NCBI GenBank assembly: GCA_009911065.1
Contig: QXWR01000017.1
Location: forward strand, 32,845 to 96,844
Direction of reading: 5' to 3'
Source: Clostridiaceae bacterium
GTDB lineage: Bacteria > Bacillota > Clostridia > Lachnospirales > Lachnospiraceae
Length of the DNA: 64,000 bases
The notes under the pieces were generated by a model that had not been told where the DNA came from, ran no database searches, and worked only from the letters and a program-made list of their open reading frames with translations. Shown here in pieces: positions 15,808 to 25,491 of this stretch. Made by a program: the position numbers and the translations under genes. Numbering within the stretch: the first letter of the stretch is position 1; the number at the start of each line of letters is the position of its first letter.

Positions 15808-16482
15808 ATGATACATGAACTGAAAGTGAATATGAATGAATATCTGCCTTTGCGGGATGTGGTTTTCAACACCCTCCGTCAGGCAATTTTGAAAGGAGAG
15901 CTGGAACCAGGAGAGAGACTGATGGAAATTCAGCTGGCAGACCGGCTGGGAGTCAGCCGCACTCCGATTCGGGAGGCGATTCGTAAACTGGAGCTGGAAG
16001 GTCTTGTCCTTATGATACCGAGAAAGGGAGCAGAGGTTGCCCGCATTTCAGAGAAAAGCCTGCGAGAAGTCCTGGAGGTTCGCCGCTCTATGGAGGAGCT
16101 TGCCACAGAGCTTGCCTGTCAAAGGATGGGGGAAGAGGCCATGAATGAGCTGGAAAAAGCTCAGGAAGCTTTTCGCGACGCAATTTCGGAAGGGGATCTT
16201 ATGACCATTGCGGAGACAGACGAACACTACCATGATATTATTTATCAGGGAACCGGCAACTCCCGGCTGGTGCAGATTTTAAACAACCTTCAGGAGCAGA
16301 TGTACCGATTCCGGTTGGAATATATTAAGGATACGGCCAAGCATCCTATTTTGGTAGTGGAACATGACCATATTCTCCGGGCTTTAAAGGAGAGGCGGGT
16401 GACAGAAGCCAAATCTGCGGTTCGGGAACATATTGATAATCAGGAGATTACCGTATCCAGAAACATTAAGGAGCAGCAGTAG
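15808..16482 (+). CDS. GntR-family transcriptional regulator (FadR/FCD subfamily)
   Basis: N-terminal winged helix-turn-helix (residues 10-75: LRDVVFNTLRQAILKGELEPGERL, then LADRLGVSRTPIREAIRKLE) and a C-terminal all-helical FCD domain (residues 85-215) with the metal-type histidines/aspartate (ETDEHYHDIIY, and VEHDHILRAL). Such regulators sense small organic acids. 224 aa is normal. Start chosen at ATG 15808 with AAAGGAG 12 nt upstream. It forms a two-gene unit with ispE, and its 3' end overlaps the convergent yesL-like gene by 17 bp. The effector and targets are not apparent from the sequence. Confidence 0.88.
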   Translation: MIHELKVNMNEYLPLRDVVFNTLRQAILKGELEPGERLMEIQLADRLGVSRTPIREAIRKLELEGLVLMIPRKGAEVARISEKSLREVLEVRRSMEELATELACQRMGEEAMNELEKAQEAFRDAISEGDLMTIAETDEHYHDIIYQGTGNSRLVQILNNLQEQMYRFRLEYIKDTAKHPILVVEHDHILRALKERRVTEAKSAVREHIDNQEITVSRNIKEQQ

Positions 16483-17119
16483 AAGGGCTTTCTTTTGGCA
16501 TGTATCGGTCAAATATCCGGACCAGAACAAAAGAATTGATAAATGCAATCAAAGGAAACCCGAACAGTATCAGTAAAGGCATGAAAACCGGCAGCACAAA
16601 TAGGGCGGCAAAAAGAAAGAATCCATCTACAGCCAGCATCCCCAATGTGAACAGCAAATGGCGGACGGACATAATAAGAGCATTGAATAAAGTCCGCCTG
16701 ATTGGGTTGTAAAATCGTGCCTGAAGGGGAAATACATACAGGGAAATAAAGCTGTAAAGCAGGGAAAAGCCTCCGAAAATAGCAATCATAGCCGTCCGAA
16801 GCAGGGACGGTTCTTTTAATATGTAGAAAAAGAAATAGAGATCAAAGGCCAGAAGGCATCCAACTGCCAGAAGTATCAGCCAGAGCAAGGTCGCCTGACG
16901 GAAATTTTCTTTAAAAGACCGAAAGAACGAACGGATGGTAGGACCTTCTTCATCCCGTACCAGTTTCAAGGTTACATAATAAACTGCCGTGGTGGCAGCC
17001 CCTGCCGTCACTACAGGAATCGACAGCAGAATCCAGAGAATATTCAGGATTAAAAGATCACAGAATTTACCAATAAAACTCCATATGGGATTGTCGTAGT
17101 TAAATATTTGTGAAAACAT
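16466..17119 (-). CDS. DUF624 (YesL-family) membrane protein
   Basis: 217 aa with five to six membrane segments. The N-terminal SQIFNYDNPIWSFIGKFCDLLILNILWILLSIPVVTAGAATTAVYY is the typical DUF624/YesL opening, including the conserved N-x-P-W and P-x-x-T-x-GA-x-x-x-A-x-Y positions. Family function unknown; members often accompany carbohydrate-uptake genes, not seen here. It is the last gene of the minus-strand run from secDF, separated from yajC by a hairpin, and overlaps the convergent GntR gene by 17 bp. Confidence 0.82.
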   Translation of the reverse strand: MFSQIFNYDNPIWSFIGKFCDLLILNILWILLSIPVVTAGAATTAVYYVTLKLVRDEEGPTIRSFFRSFKENFRQATLLWLILLAVGCLLAFDLYFFFYILKEPSLLRTAMIAIFGGFSLLYSFISLYVFPLQARFYNPIRRTLFNALIMSVRHLLFTLGMLAVDGFFLFAALFVLPVFMPLLILFGFPLIAFINSFVLVRIFDRYMPKESPSTAAP

Positions 17120-17152
17120 GAATGTCCTCCTTACTTACTCTAAACGTCAAAC

Positions 17153-17175
17153 GCCCCGCTGCAAGGCAACGGGGC
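17153..17175 (-). terminator. Hairpin after yajC
   Basis: GCCCCG and CGGGGC enclose an 11-nt loop on the minus strand; the following stretch has only a weak T-run (GTTTGACGTTT), so termination may be partial. Confidence 0.5.
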
Positions 17176-17212
17176 ATGGAAGCTGCAAAGTATCTGCCCC
17201 TTTGCCTTTTCC

Positions 17213-17509
17213 TTACTGGGGCTTTTCCACTTGTACAATTGCCGCTTTCTGCATGGGAATCCTGCAATGCCGGTCGCTTCCGAACTCTACAATCACGGTA
17301 TCGTCCGTCATATCAATAATCACTCCATAAAAACCGCTGCTGGTCAGGACTGTATCTCCAATGGCCACGCTGGACATCAATTCCTCACGTTTCTTCTTTT
17401 CTTTCTGCTGAGGACGGATTGCCATAAAATACATCAGTACAACAAAAAATATAATATAGCCAAATAACAAAGAGACAGGCATTCCGCCGGTTTGTGTTGC
17501 TGTGAACAT
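17213..17509 (-). CDS. yajC: Preprotein translocase subunit YajC
   Basis: 98-aa membrane protein: one N-terminal transmembrane segment (LLFGYIIFFVVLMYFMAI) directly followed by RPQQKEKKKREELMSSVAIGDTVLTSSGFYGVI, the family signature, and a small beta-barrel cytosolic tail. It associates with SecDF and YidC at the Sec translocon. It lies 33 nt after tgt and two genes after secDF in the classical secDF-tgt-yajC arrangement. Confidence 0.95.
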   Translation of the reverse strand: MFTATQTGGMPVSLLFGYIIFFVVLMYFMAIRPQQKEKKKREELMSSVAIGDTVLTSSGFYGVIIDMTDDTVIVEFGSDRHCRIPMQKAAIVQVEKPQ

Positions 17510-17542
17510 AAGTTTCCTCCTTCTTTTCCGGTACAGCAGAAA

Positions 17543-18679
17543 TTAAGTTTCCGCCACCATTCCACTGAGTTTTCTTGCTTTGTAATCCGCGAAGCGGTGT
17601 TCTTCAATAGCACTGCGAATCTCTGTCATCATTGTATTATAAAAATACAAATTGTGCAAGACACATAATCGCATTCCCAACATTTCTTTTGCCTTAAACA
17701 GATGGCGGATGTAAGCTCTGCTGTAAGAGCGGCAGGCAGGACACGGACATCCTTCTTCAATCGGCCGGGAATCCAGCTCATATTTCTGATTCAGCAGATT
17801 TAACTTGCCCTGATTGGTATACACATGACTGTGCCGTCCGTTTCGGGAAGGATACACACAGTCAAAGAAATCCACTCCTCGGTCTACTGCCTCCAAAATA
17901 TTGGCAGGGGTTCCCACACCCATCAGATAAGTGGGTTTGTCCTGGGGCAGGTGGGGAACGGTCACATCTAAAATGTGATACATTTCCTCATGGGTTTCCC
18001 CCACTGCCAAACCGCCTACGGCATATCCGTCCAGATTCATGGCGGCGATGGTTTTGGCATGTTCGATTCGAATTTCATCTACCACGCCTCCCTGGTTAAT
18101 GCCAAACAAAAGCTGTTCCCGGTTCAATGTGTCTGGAAGCTGGTTTAGCCGTTCCATTTCTGTTTTGCACCGGGAAAGCCACCGGGTAGTCCGTTCCACA
18201 GAGTTTCGGATATAATCATAATCTGCACGGCTGGGAGGACATTCGTCAAAAGCCATGGCAATGGTAGAACCTAAGTTGGACTGAATCTGCATACTTTCTT
18301 CCGGTCCCATAAAAATCTTTCTGCCATCAATATGAGACTGAAAATATACGCCTTCTTCCTTGATTTTGCGCAGTCCGGCCAGAGAAAACACTTGAAATCC
18401 GCCAGAATCGGTGAGAATAGGCCGGTCCCAGTTCATAAACCGGTGGAGACCGCCAAACTGCCGGATTTTCTGATCTCCTGTGCGAACATGAAGATGATAA
18501 GTATTAGACAGCTGAACCTGAGTGCCAATTTGCCGCAGATCGTCTGTGGACACAGCTCCCTTTATGGCGGCAGCGGTGCCTACATTCATAAACACCGGTG
18601 TCTCAATAGGGCCATGTGTAGTTTGAAGCTGGCCGCGCTTGGCGCGGCCGTCGGTTGTAATTAACTGATATCTTGCCAT
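17543..18679 (-). CDS. tgt: tRNA-guanine transglycosylase
   Basis: Exchanges guanine-34 of Asp, Asn, His and Tyr tRNAs for the queuosine precursor. Catalytic and recognition motifs: DSGGFQVFSL near residue 95, GGLAVGE (residues 225-235), VGVGTPANIL, the second aspartate in VDFFDCVYPSRNGRH, and the zinc site CPCPACRSYSRAYIRHL with a distal His in CVLHNLYFY. 378 aa is normal. ATG 18679 follows the secDF stop codon without a gap (TAAATG), so its ribosome site is inside the end of secDF and the two are translationally coupled. Confidence 0.96.
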   Translation of the reverse strand: MARYQLITTDGRAKRGQLQTTHGPIETPVFMNVGTAAAIKGAVSTDDLRQIGTQVQLSNTYHLHVRTGDQKIRQFGGLHRFMNWDRPILTDSGGFQVFSLAGLRKIKEEGVYFQSHIDGRKIFMGPEESMQIQSNLGSTIAMAFDECPPSRADYDYIRNSVERTTRWLSRCKTEMERLNQLPDTLNREQLLFGINQGGVVDEIRIEHAKTIAAMNLDGYAVGGLAVGETHEEMYHILDVTVPHLPQDKPTYLMGVGTPANILEAVDRGVDFFDCVYPSRNGRHSHVYTNQGKLNLLNQKYELDSRPIEEGCPCPACRSYSRAYIRHLFKAKEMLGMRLCVLHNLYFYNTMMTEIRSAIEEHRFADYKARKLSGMVAET

Positions 18680-20824
18680 TTATTTTTTCTCCGCTTTTGC
18701 CTGCGAATCCTGTTTCTTTTTGGATGTGGTCATCACATACCACAAGGCGCCGGTGACACATACAGAAGAATAGGTTCCGCATACGATTCCTGTCATCAGG
18801 GGAAGGGCAAATTCCCGGATAGAAGAAACACCCATAATAAACAGGACAAACACCATAATAAAAGTAGTCAGAGACGTATTGATGCTGCGGGTGAAGGTCT
18901 GAGTGACGCTTCGGTTTACCAGCTCTTCCAGATTTTGCTTGTGTGAAGGAACTGCCAAGTTCTCGCGGATTCGGTCAAAGATTACAATGGTTGCATTGAT
19001 GGAATAACCAACAATGGTAAGCATACAGGCAATAAAGGTAGAGCCTACGGACCACTTGGCCACTGCATAGAAGGTTATGACCACCAGCACATCATGGACC
19101 AGGGCAAGAATGGCGCTGGCAGCAAACCGAATGTCTTTAAACCGGAACCAGATATACAAAAGCATCAAAATGGTTGCAATGACAACAGCCACAACTGCAT
19201 CCTGCTTCATCTCTTTGCTGACAGCAGCAGAGATACTTTCTGCTGTAATCTGTTCCGCTTCCACACCGAATTTCTCCACCATAGCGTCTTCCATGGCTTG
19301 TCTTTGATCTACAGATAAGGTTTTGGTCTTAATAATAACCTCATTGGTTCCTTCCACTTTTTGGGTTTGAATATCCGCATCGCCGGTAATTTCTTCCACA
19401 ACAGGAACTACCTTGCTGGAAATATCCTCCAGAGACAGATTTTCCTTAAAGGTCACATTGGTGGAAGTTCCGCCAGTAAAGTCCATTCCATAATTAAGGG
19501 CTTTTCCGGTCTGGCTGTTATTCAAAATCATTCCACCCCATCCGATTAACACCATGCCAATGGAAAGGGCAAAAAACAATTTCTTTTTCCCAAGGAAATG
19601 AATCAGTTTTTCATCCTTTTTCACTCCGTAATATTTGGGATTTTCAATGCCAAGGTTGAACAGCCCATACATAGCAAACCGGGTTACAAACAGAGCTGTG
19701 AACATGGACAGGATAATACCAATCGCCAGAGTGGTGGCAAATCCTTTTACAGTTCCCGAACCGCGGAAATAAAGGACAGCAGCTGCAATTAAAGTGGTGA
19801 TGTTGCCGTCCACAATGGCAGACAAGGCTTTGGAGAAACCAGTTTTAATAGCAGATTTGACAACCTTTCCATAACCCAGTTCCTCTTTAATACGGGTAAA
19901 GATGATTACATTGGCATCTACTGCCATACCAACGGACAGAATGATACCTGCAATTCCAGGCAGGGTCAGAGTCACTTCAAAGGCTGCCAGCAAAATCAAA
20001 ATCAATCCCACATACAAAGCCAGGGCAAGTACCGCAGCCAACCCTGGAATCAAATAAACGATTACCATGAACACGGCAACGATTGCAAAACCAACAGCGC
20101 CGGCTTTCAGGCTGGTGGAGATGGCTTCCTGTCCCAATTTTGCGCCAACTACATTGGAACGAAGCTCTTCCAGCTCCAGAGACAAAGAACCGATTCGAAT
20201 GGTGGAGGCAATACTGTTCGCTTCCTCATAGTCAGCCATTCCATCAATTTGACACTGCCCGCCAGTGATGGCTTCCCGGACCATTGGGCTGGAAACCACT
20301 CTTCCGTCATAGATAATGGCAATTCTCTTTCCCACATTGTTGGTGGTAGCGTCGGCAAACCGGGTGGTGCCTTCCGGGGTAAAGGTCAGACTGACCACAT
20401 AGGAACGTAGGCCGTTTTGCTCCATCTGTCCCACTTTGGCAGTGGCTACCTGGTCTCCAGTGAGAATCACCTGTCCTGCCTCATCAATAAAGATCAGAGA
20501 ACCAGGTTTTCCCAGTTCTTGTAAGATGGCATTGGCATCCGATACACCGGGAATGTCAATATTAATCCGGTTGGAGCCTTCCCGGTAAACTTCAGCCTCT
20601 GTGCTGTAATTTTGCACTCTCTGCTGAAGCTTGTACACAGTGTCTGCCATAGCTTCATCCGACGGATCTGCTTCCACTGTCTGGTAGGTTATGCTGACGC
20701 CGCCCGCCAAATCCAGTCCCAGCTTGATATCATCCATGGTATCATAGCCGAAGAAACCGAACAGGCCCACGGCAAACAGCAGAAGCAGCAGGCTTAAAAG
20801 CCCTTTTACCTTACTGTTTTTCAT
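18680..20824 (-). CDS. secDF: Fused protein-export membrane protein SecDF
   Basis: 714 aa: an N-terminal SecD half (residues 1 to about 400; GLDLAGGVSITYQ, the periplasmic P1 domain with NRINIDIPGV, then LPGIAGIILSVGMAVDANVIIFTRI) and a C-terminal SecF half (from about 410; GMDFTGGTSTNVTF, then IVGYSINATIVIFDRIREN). Twelve predicted membrane segments. It uses the proton or sodium gradient to pull proteins out of the translocon. A TGACGCA/TGCGTCA hairpin lies at its ribosome site, and the 17 nt at the start of the RBS recur before the NlpC/P60 gene at 56.1 kb. First of secDF-tgt-yajC-yesL. Confidence 0.96.
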   Translation of the reverse strand: MKNSKVKGLLSLLLLLFAVGLFGFFGYDTMDDIKLGLDLAGGVSITYQTVEADPSDEAMADTVYKLQQRVQNYSTEAEVYREGSNRINIDIPGVSDANAILQELGKPGSLIFIDEAGQVILTGDQVATAKVGQMEQNGLRSYVVSLTFTPEGTTRFADATTNNVGKRIAIIYDGRVVSSPMVREAITGGQCQIDGMADYEEANSIASTIRIGSLSLELEELRSNVVGAKLGQEAISTSLKAGAVGFAIVAVFMVIVYLIPGLAAVLALALYVGLILILLAAFEVTLTLPGIAGIILSVGMAVDANVIIFTRIKEELGYGKVVKSAIKTGFSKALSAIVDGNITTLIAAAVLYFRGSGTVKGFATTLAIGIILSMFTALFVTRFAMYGLFNLGIENPKYYGVKKDEKLIHFLGKKKLFFALSIGMVLIGWGGMILNNSQTGKALNYGMDFTGGTSTNVTFKENLSLEDISSKVVPVVEEITGDADIQTQKVEGTNEVIIKTKTLSVDQRQAMEDAMVEKFGVEAEQITAESISAAVSKEMKQDAVVAVVIATILMLLYIWFRFKDIRFAASAILALVHDVLVVITFYAVAKWSVGSTFIACMLTIVGYSINATIVIFDRIRENLAVPSHKQNLEELVNRSVTQTFTRSINTSLTTFIMVFVLFIMGVSSIREFALPLMTGIVCGTYSSVCVTGALWYVMTTSKKKQDSQAKAEKK

Positions 20825-20891
20825 GTTTTCCTCTTTCCTGACGCACTTTTTGCGTCATCTTGGTAGATTGGAATGTTTTTCCAAACTTTTT

Positions 20892-22385
20892 TCAATTCTC
20901 ATTTTCGGCTAATGCCGCTTTTATCATAATGGCACACTCAATGCGTTTTTTCTGCATTTGGCAGCCAATATCGTAAGCATCGGTTATGGATTGATGAAAT
21001 TGCCAGGAATTGGCCGCACAGCCGCCGCTGCAGTAAAACCGGGCAAAACAATTTCTGCATTTTTCTTTTGCATATACATTGCAAAGCTTAAACTCATCCC
21101 GAAGGTCCGTCCGAAGAACGCCTTCATTTACATTTCCCATAAGGAAATCTTCCTGTCCCACAAACTGATGGCAGGGATAAAGATCTCCCCAAGGAGTCAC
21201 AGCCAGATACTCGGTCCCAGAGCCGCAGCCGGAAAGCCGTTTGGCGACACAAGGACCCTGGTCCAAATCAATCATAAAATGGAAGAAGGTAAATCCTCTG
21301 CCCTCTTTCTTCCTTTTAATATACTCCACTGCCAGTCGGTCATACTCTTCTAAGATTCTGGGCAGATCTTCCTCACGAATGGCATAAGGTTCTTCTTTGG
21401 AAGCTACCACCGGTTCGATGGACATCTGTTCAAATCCCAGGTCCGCAAAATGTTTTACGTCCTCGGAAAAGTCTAGGTTATGTCTGGTAAAGGTTCCTCT
21501 CACATAATAGTCTTTCCCTTTTCGGGACCGGGCAAACTTCTGAAATTTGGGAACAATGATATCATAGCTGCTTTTCTGACCGCTGCGAACCGGCCGCATA
21601 AAATCATTTACCTCCCGGCGTCCGTCCAAACTTAACACCACATTGCTCATTTCCTGATTACAAAATTCCATAATTTCGTCATTGAGCAAAATCCCATTGG
21701 TAGTCAGCGTAAAACGAAAACGTTTGTTACACTCCTGTTCCCTTGACCTGCCATAGGCAACCAGCTGTTTTACCACTTCCCAGTTCATCAGTGGTTCACC
21801 GCCAAAAAAGTCCACCTCCAGATTTCTGCGGTTGCCAGAATTGGCGATCAGGAAATCTAGGGCTTTTTTGCCTACCTCAAAACTCATCAAAGCTCGTCTG
21901 CCGTGGTATTCCCCTTCCTCGGCAAAACAGTATTTGCACCCTAAGTTGCAGTCGTGGGCAATGTGAAGACACAGTGCCTTTACTACAGTTTCCCGTTTTT
22001 TAAAATCGGATACATATTCCTGATAGGTATCTTTGGTAAATAGTTCTTCCTCATGAATCAGCTGCTGAATCTCATCCAAAGCTTCCCGAATCTCCTGCTC
22101 CTGGTAAGAAGGGGACAGCTTGTTTTGAATATGGCGGCGCAGCTCTTGGGATAGCAACTTGGGCACTGTCTGGTTTGGACAGAATGGATTATGGGGCTGA
22201 GTATCCGGCGCCACTTGGTCCGGTCTGTAGGATGCTTCCGATTCTTTGAAAAGACAAGAATGCTCCTGTCTCCAGAAATCCATCAGGGCAACCACATCAT
22301 ATACCACGTCGTCCACCACATGAACGGACCCGCTTGCTATATCCATAATAATGTTGTAGCCGTTATTTTTATATTGATGAATCAC
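20892..22385 (-). CDS. scfB: SCIFF peptide maturase, radical SAM/SPASM thioether-forming enzyme
   Basis: 497-aa radical SAM protein: CxxxCxxC cluster in HDCNLGCKYCFAEEG near residue 145, GGEPLMNW about 50 residues later, and a C-terminal SPASM/twitch region with multiple Cys (RLSGCGSGTEYLAVTPWGDLYPC, KCRNCFARFYCSGGC). The N-terminal about 110 residues form the peptide-recognition (RRE-like) domain. It installs Cys-to-Thr thioether bridges in the SCIFF precursor, encoded just upstream (22509-22655). The start codon is GTG at 22385, with AAAAGGAG 8-9 nt upstream. scfA and scfB are separated by a hairpin that may set the ratio of peptide to enzyme. secDF follows 67 nt after its stop. Confidence 0.93.
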   Translation of the reverse strand: MIHQYKNNGYNIIMDIASGSVHVVDDVVYDVVALMDFWRQEHSCLFKESEASYRPDQVAPDTQPHNPFCPNQTVPKLLSQELRRHIQNKLSPSYQEQEIREALDEIQQLIHEEELFTKDTYQEYVSDFKKRETVVKALCLHIAHDCNLGCKYCFAEEGEYHGRRALMSFEVGKKALDFLIANSGNRRNLEVDFFGGEPLMNWEVVKQLVAYGRSREQECNKRFRFTLTTNGILLNDEIMEFCNQEMSNVVLSLDGRREVNDFMRPVRSGQKSSYDIIVPKFQKFARSRKGKDYYVRGTFTRHNLDFSEDVKHFADLGFEQMSIEPVVASKEEPYAIREEDLPRILEEYDRLAVEYIKRKKEGRGFTFFHFMIDLDQGPCVAKRLSGCGSGTEYLAVTPWGDLYPCHQFVGQEDFLMGNVNEGVLRTDLRDEFKLCNVYAKEKCRNCFARFYCSGGCAANSWQFHQSITDAYDIGCQMQKKRIECAIMIKAALAENEN

Positions 22386-22439
22386 AGATATCTCCTTTTA
22401 TCCTTATGAATCACATGGCTGAAAATCCTGCTCAAAAGG

Positions 22440-22470
22440 AAAAACCCCTACAATCGAAAACTATAGGGGT
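22440..22470 (-). terminator. Intrinsic terminator or attenuator between scfA and scfB
   Basis: On the minus strand ACCCCTA pairs with TAGGGGT around a 16-nt loop and is followed by a short T-run. Partial read-through would give much peptide and little maturase. Confidence 0.75.
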
Positions 22471-22508
22471 CCTTCTGATAGTGTTTTTATCTGCACGGTA
22501 AAGCCGGA

Positions 22509-22655
22509 TTACCGATTTGCATTTTCACAGCTCTGATTCCCTACGGTGCAGGATGTTTTGCATGCGGACTGACAAGAAGTCTGGCATTCTCCGCACCCGC
22601 CCTTTTTCAGGGATTCTTTCAATGTTTTGTTATTTAAAGTCTTTACATGTTTCAT
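22509..22655 (-). CDS. scfA: SCIFF precursor peptide (six cysteines in forty-five residues)
   Basis: 48-aa peptide starting MKHVKTLNNKTLKESLKKGG and containing six Cys (residues 21, 24, 28, 32, 36 and 43) with interspersed Ser and Thr acceptors. This is the highly conserved SCIFF sequence of Clostridia, a ribosomally made peptide that ScfB converts to a thioether-containing product of unknown role. GGAGG lies 10 nt before ATG. Too short for routine gene calling. The maturase gene follows after a terminator-like hairpin. Confidence 0.95.
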   Translation of the reverse strand: MKHVKTLNNKTLKESLKKGGCGECQTSCQSACKTSCTVGNQSCENANR

Positions 22656-22705
22656 TTTTTTCTTCCTCCTGATCGGTTTTGAAAGAGATTATACCACACG
22701 TCACT

Positions 22706-23890
22706 CTATATCGCAAGATTTTTGGCGATTTCCAGTAAAATATCCTTTTGATTTTGGCTCGGACACTCTAAAACTACGTCTAAAAGCAGGTTTAAAAGCC
22801 TTCCCATTTCTTTTCCGGCGGGGATTTTAGCTTCAGCCAAATCCTGGCCGCTGACAGCCAGATGTTTTAAATCCAGACAGTCTCCCCGGCTACGGATTTG
22901 TTCGGTCAGTTTTTGAATCTGGTGATCATATCCGTTCAGCTGAATCAGAGCATCCCATACTTCCGGAAGCATAGCGCTCATGCCCCGGCGTATGTCAGCC
23001 TCTTTTGGAGGCATGGGACGGCCGGTCCATGTTGCTAAAATCTGGACTTTGCGAATGGTGTCATTGTCCATCTTTAAATCTTTTAACACTTCTACAGCAG
23101 CCTTAGGCCCTGCCTTGCCAAGAAAGGCGGCCCACCTTACATATTTTTCGGAAGGGAGACCAGAAGCAATTTCCAGGTTTCTCCAGGGAAGACTGGCAAA
23201 AGCAGGAGAGATAAAGGTATGGATTCCAGTGACAAATACCTCCTGTATTTTTTCCGGATGGTCCGATTGGAGGATTTTGGTCAGCTCGGTCTGAATCCGT
23301 TCTTTACTGACAAGGGCAATTCTTGGAGCGATGCGGGAAATGGCGTCATAAGTTGTTTCTTCTATATGAAAGCCTAACTGGGCGGAAAAACGGACGGCGC
23401 GGAGGATTCGAAGGGCATCCTCTCCAAATCGTTCCAGAGGATTGCCCACACAGCGAATCCGGCCGGCTTCCAAATCTTTAATGCCCTCAAAAGCATCCAC
23501 AATACCCGTTTCCTGGCTGTAAGCCATGGCATTGATGGTAAAATCCCGCCGTTTTAAATCTTCCAGAAGTTCGGAAGTGAAGGCAACTGTGGCTGGATGA
23601 CGTCCATCCGGATACTCCCCGTCAACCCGGTAAGTAGTGACTTCATACCGGTCAGACCCTGCCATGACTGTGACCGTCCCATGCTGGATTCCGGTATCAA
23701 TGGTCCGATTAAATAGTTTCTTTACCTGTTCGGGCTTTGCAGGAGTGGTAATATCCCAGTCATCCGGGACGCGGCCTAACAGGGAATCCCGCACACAACC
23801 GCCTACCACGTAGGCTTTATAACCGCCGCTGTTAAGCCGCTGTATGATTTTTTCCACCTGAGGCGGCAGTTCTATTTTAACCAGCTCCAT
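22706..23890 (-). CDS. cca: tRNA nucleotidyltransferase (CCA-adding enzyme or poly(A) polymerase, class II)
   Basis: 394 aa. Head domain with YVVGGCVRDSLLGRVPDDWDITT (GG plus DxD metal motif at about residues 31-45), RRDFTINAMAY and the R-x-x-R-F-x-E-D-ALRILRAVRFSAQLGF neck block; C-terminal helical body. It adds or repairs the tRNA 3' CCA. The C-terminal HD-type extension seen in some relatives is absent. RBS AAGGATGG precedes ATG 23890, 24 nt after the proS stop codon, so it is probably cotranscribed with proS. Sequence alone cannot separate CCA addition from A-addition. Confidence 0.9.
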   Translation of the reverse strand: MELVKIELPPQVEKIIQRLNSGGYKAYVVGGCVRDSLLGRVPDDWDITTPAKPEQVKKLFNRTIDTGIQHGTVTVMAGSDRYEVTTYRVDGEYPDGRHPATVAFTSELLEDLKRRDFTINAMAYSQETGIVDAFEGIKDLEAGRIRCVGNPLERFGEDALRILRAVRFSAQLGFHIEETTYDAISRIAPRIALVSKERIQTELTKILQSDHPEKIQEVFVTGIHTFISPAFASLPWRNLEIASGLPSEKYVRWAAFLGKAGPKAAVEVLKDLKMDNDTIRKVQILATWTGRPMPPKEADIRRGMSAMLPEVWDALIQLNGYDHQIQKLTEQIRSRGDCLDLKHLAVSGQDLAEAKIPAGKEMGRLLNLLLDVVLECPSQNQKDILLEIAKNLAI

Positions 23891-23914
23891 ATTCCATCCT
23901 TTCCAGATTGTTTT

Positions 23915-25348
23915 TTAATAAGCCTTTCCCCAGTAAACCATTTTCACTGCAGGTTTGCCGCAGCACACACACTGACTGGACAGCTGCTCCTGGACAAAAG
24001 GCATACACCGGGAGGTTGCTCCGGTCACTTCTTTAATCTTGTCCTCACACTCCCGGCTGCCGCACCACATAGCTTTGACAAATCCTGGTTTTTCTTCCAC
24101 GGTTTTTGTAAAGGTTTCAAAGTCCGTGGCCTCATAAGTGTGAGAGTCCCGGTGGGTCCGCGCCCGCGTAAGCATGTCAGACTGAATCTGTTTTAACAGT
24201 TCATCAATTTTTGATGGAATCTCGTCAAGGGAAACAACAAGCTTTTCATGGTTATCCCGCCGTACAAGCACAGCCTGGTTTTGCGCAATATCTTTTGGTC
24301 CGATTTCCACACGAACCGGGATTCCACGCATTTCGGATTCGCTGAATTTCCAGCCCGGACTCTTATCGGTATCGTCCACTTTCACCCGGAAGCCGGACAG
24401 CGCGTTTTTGATTTCCTGGGCTTTTTCTAAAACCCCTTCTTTTTTCTGCTGAATCGGCACAATCACGACCTGAGTGGGGGCGATGGCAGGTGGAAGAACC
24501 AGTCCGCTGTCATCTCCGTGAACCATGATAATGGCCCCGATAATTCGGGTGGACATGCCCCAGGAAGTCTGATGTACATATTGCAGAGAGTTGTCTTTGG
24601 CGGCATACTGGATGCCAAAAGCTTTGGCAAAACCATCTCCAAAATTATGGCTGGTTCCGGACTGTAAGGCTTTTCCGTCATGCATCAGGGCCTCAATTGT
24701 GTAGGTGGCCTCTGCTCCGGCAAACTTTTCTTTATCTGTTTTTTGTCCACGGATGACCGGGATGGCGAGAACTTCCTCACAGAAGTTTGCATACACATCC
24801 AGCATCTGCTCAGTTCTTTCCTGGGCTTCCTGTGGGGTTTCATGGGCTGTATGGCCTTCCTGCCACAAAAATTCCCTGGAGCGAAGGAACGGTCTGGTGG
24901 TTTTCTCCCAACGGACTACAGAACACCATTGGTTATAGACCTTTGGCAAATCCCGGTAAGAGTGAATATCTTTGGCATAAAAATCACAGAACAAAGTCTC
25001 AGAGGTAGGACGCACACACATTCTTTCCTGAAGAGGTTCCAGACCGCCATGAGTTACCCAGGCCACTTCCGGAGCAAAGCCTTCCACATGGTCTTTTTCT
25101 TTTTGGAGAAGACCTTCCGGGATAAACATGGGCATGTATACGTTTTCCACCCCAGTCTCCTTGAAACGCCGGTCCAGTTCCTTTTGAATATTTTCCCACA
25201 AGGCATATCCAGCCGGTTTAATGACCATACACCCTTTTACGCTGGCGTAATCACACAGTTCAGCCTTTTTTACCACATCTGTATACCACTGGGCAAAATC
25301 TTCTTTCATGGAGGTGATGGCCTCCACCAGCTTTTTTTCACTAGCCAT
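23915..25348 (-). CDS. proS: Prolyl-tRNA synthetase, archaeal/eukaryote-like (type 3)
   Basis: 477-aa class II synthetase lacking the bacterial editing insertion. Class II motifs appear in order: motif 2 around [24 protein letters not shown] (residues 155-180) and motif 3 near the end of the catalytic core. The anticodon-binding domain follows ([12 protein letters not shown] onwards) and the C-terminus carries a Cys cluster (CGSRECEDK ... CVCCGKPA) ending in the sequence KAY, i.e. the zinc-binding tail with terminal Tyr of this type. Charges tRNA-Pro; a tRNA-Pro(TGG) gene is also in the window at 62.8 kb. A T-box leader precedes it. Confidence 0.95.
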   Translation of the reverse strand: MASEKKLVEAITSMKEDFAQWYTDVVKKAELCDYASVKGCMVIKPAGYALWENIQKELDRRFKETGVENVYMPMFIPEGLLQKEKDHVEGFAPEVAWVTHGGLEPLQERMCVRPTSETLFCDFYAKDIHSYRDLPKVYNQWCSVVRWEKTTRPFLRSREFLWQEGHTAHETPQEAQERTEQMLDVYANFCEEVLAIPVIRGQKTDKEKFAGAEATYTIEALMHDGKALQSGTSHNFGDGFAKAFGIQYAAKDNSLQYVHQTSWGMSTRIIGAIIMVHGDDSGLVLPPAIAPTQVVIVPIQQKKEGVLEKAQEIKNALSGFRVKVDDTDKSPGWKFSESEMRGIPVRVEIGPKDIAQNQAVLVRRDNHEKLVVSLDEIPSKIDELLKQIQSDMLTRARTHRDSHTYEATDFETFTKTVEEKPGFVKAMWCGSRECEDKIKEVTGATSRCMPFVQEQLSSQCVCCGKPAVKMVYWGKAY

Positions 25349-25491
25349 ATTGATTCTCCTTTTCTTATTCCGGCATACCGGTAATTTTGTAACAATTCAT
25401 ATGGGGGATTTCTTTCTGTCTGATAAAACCAAACAAAAAGCTGGAGCGTCCATCCAATGATGAGGACACCGAACAGCCACGAAAAACAAAC

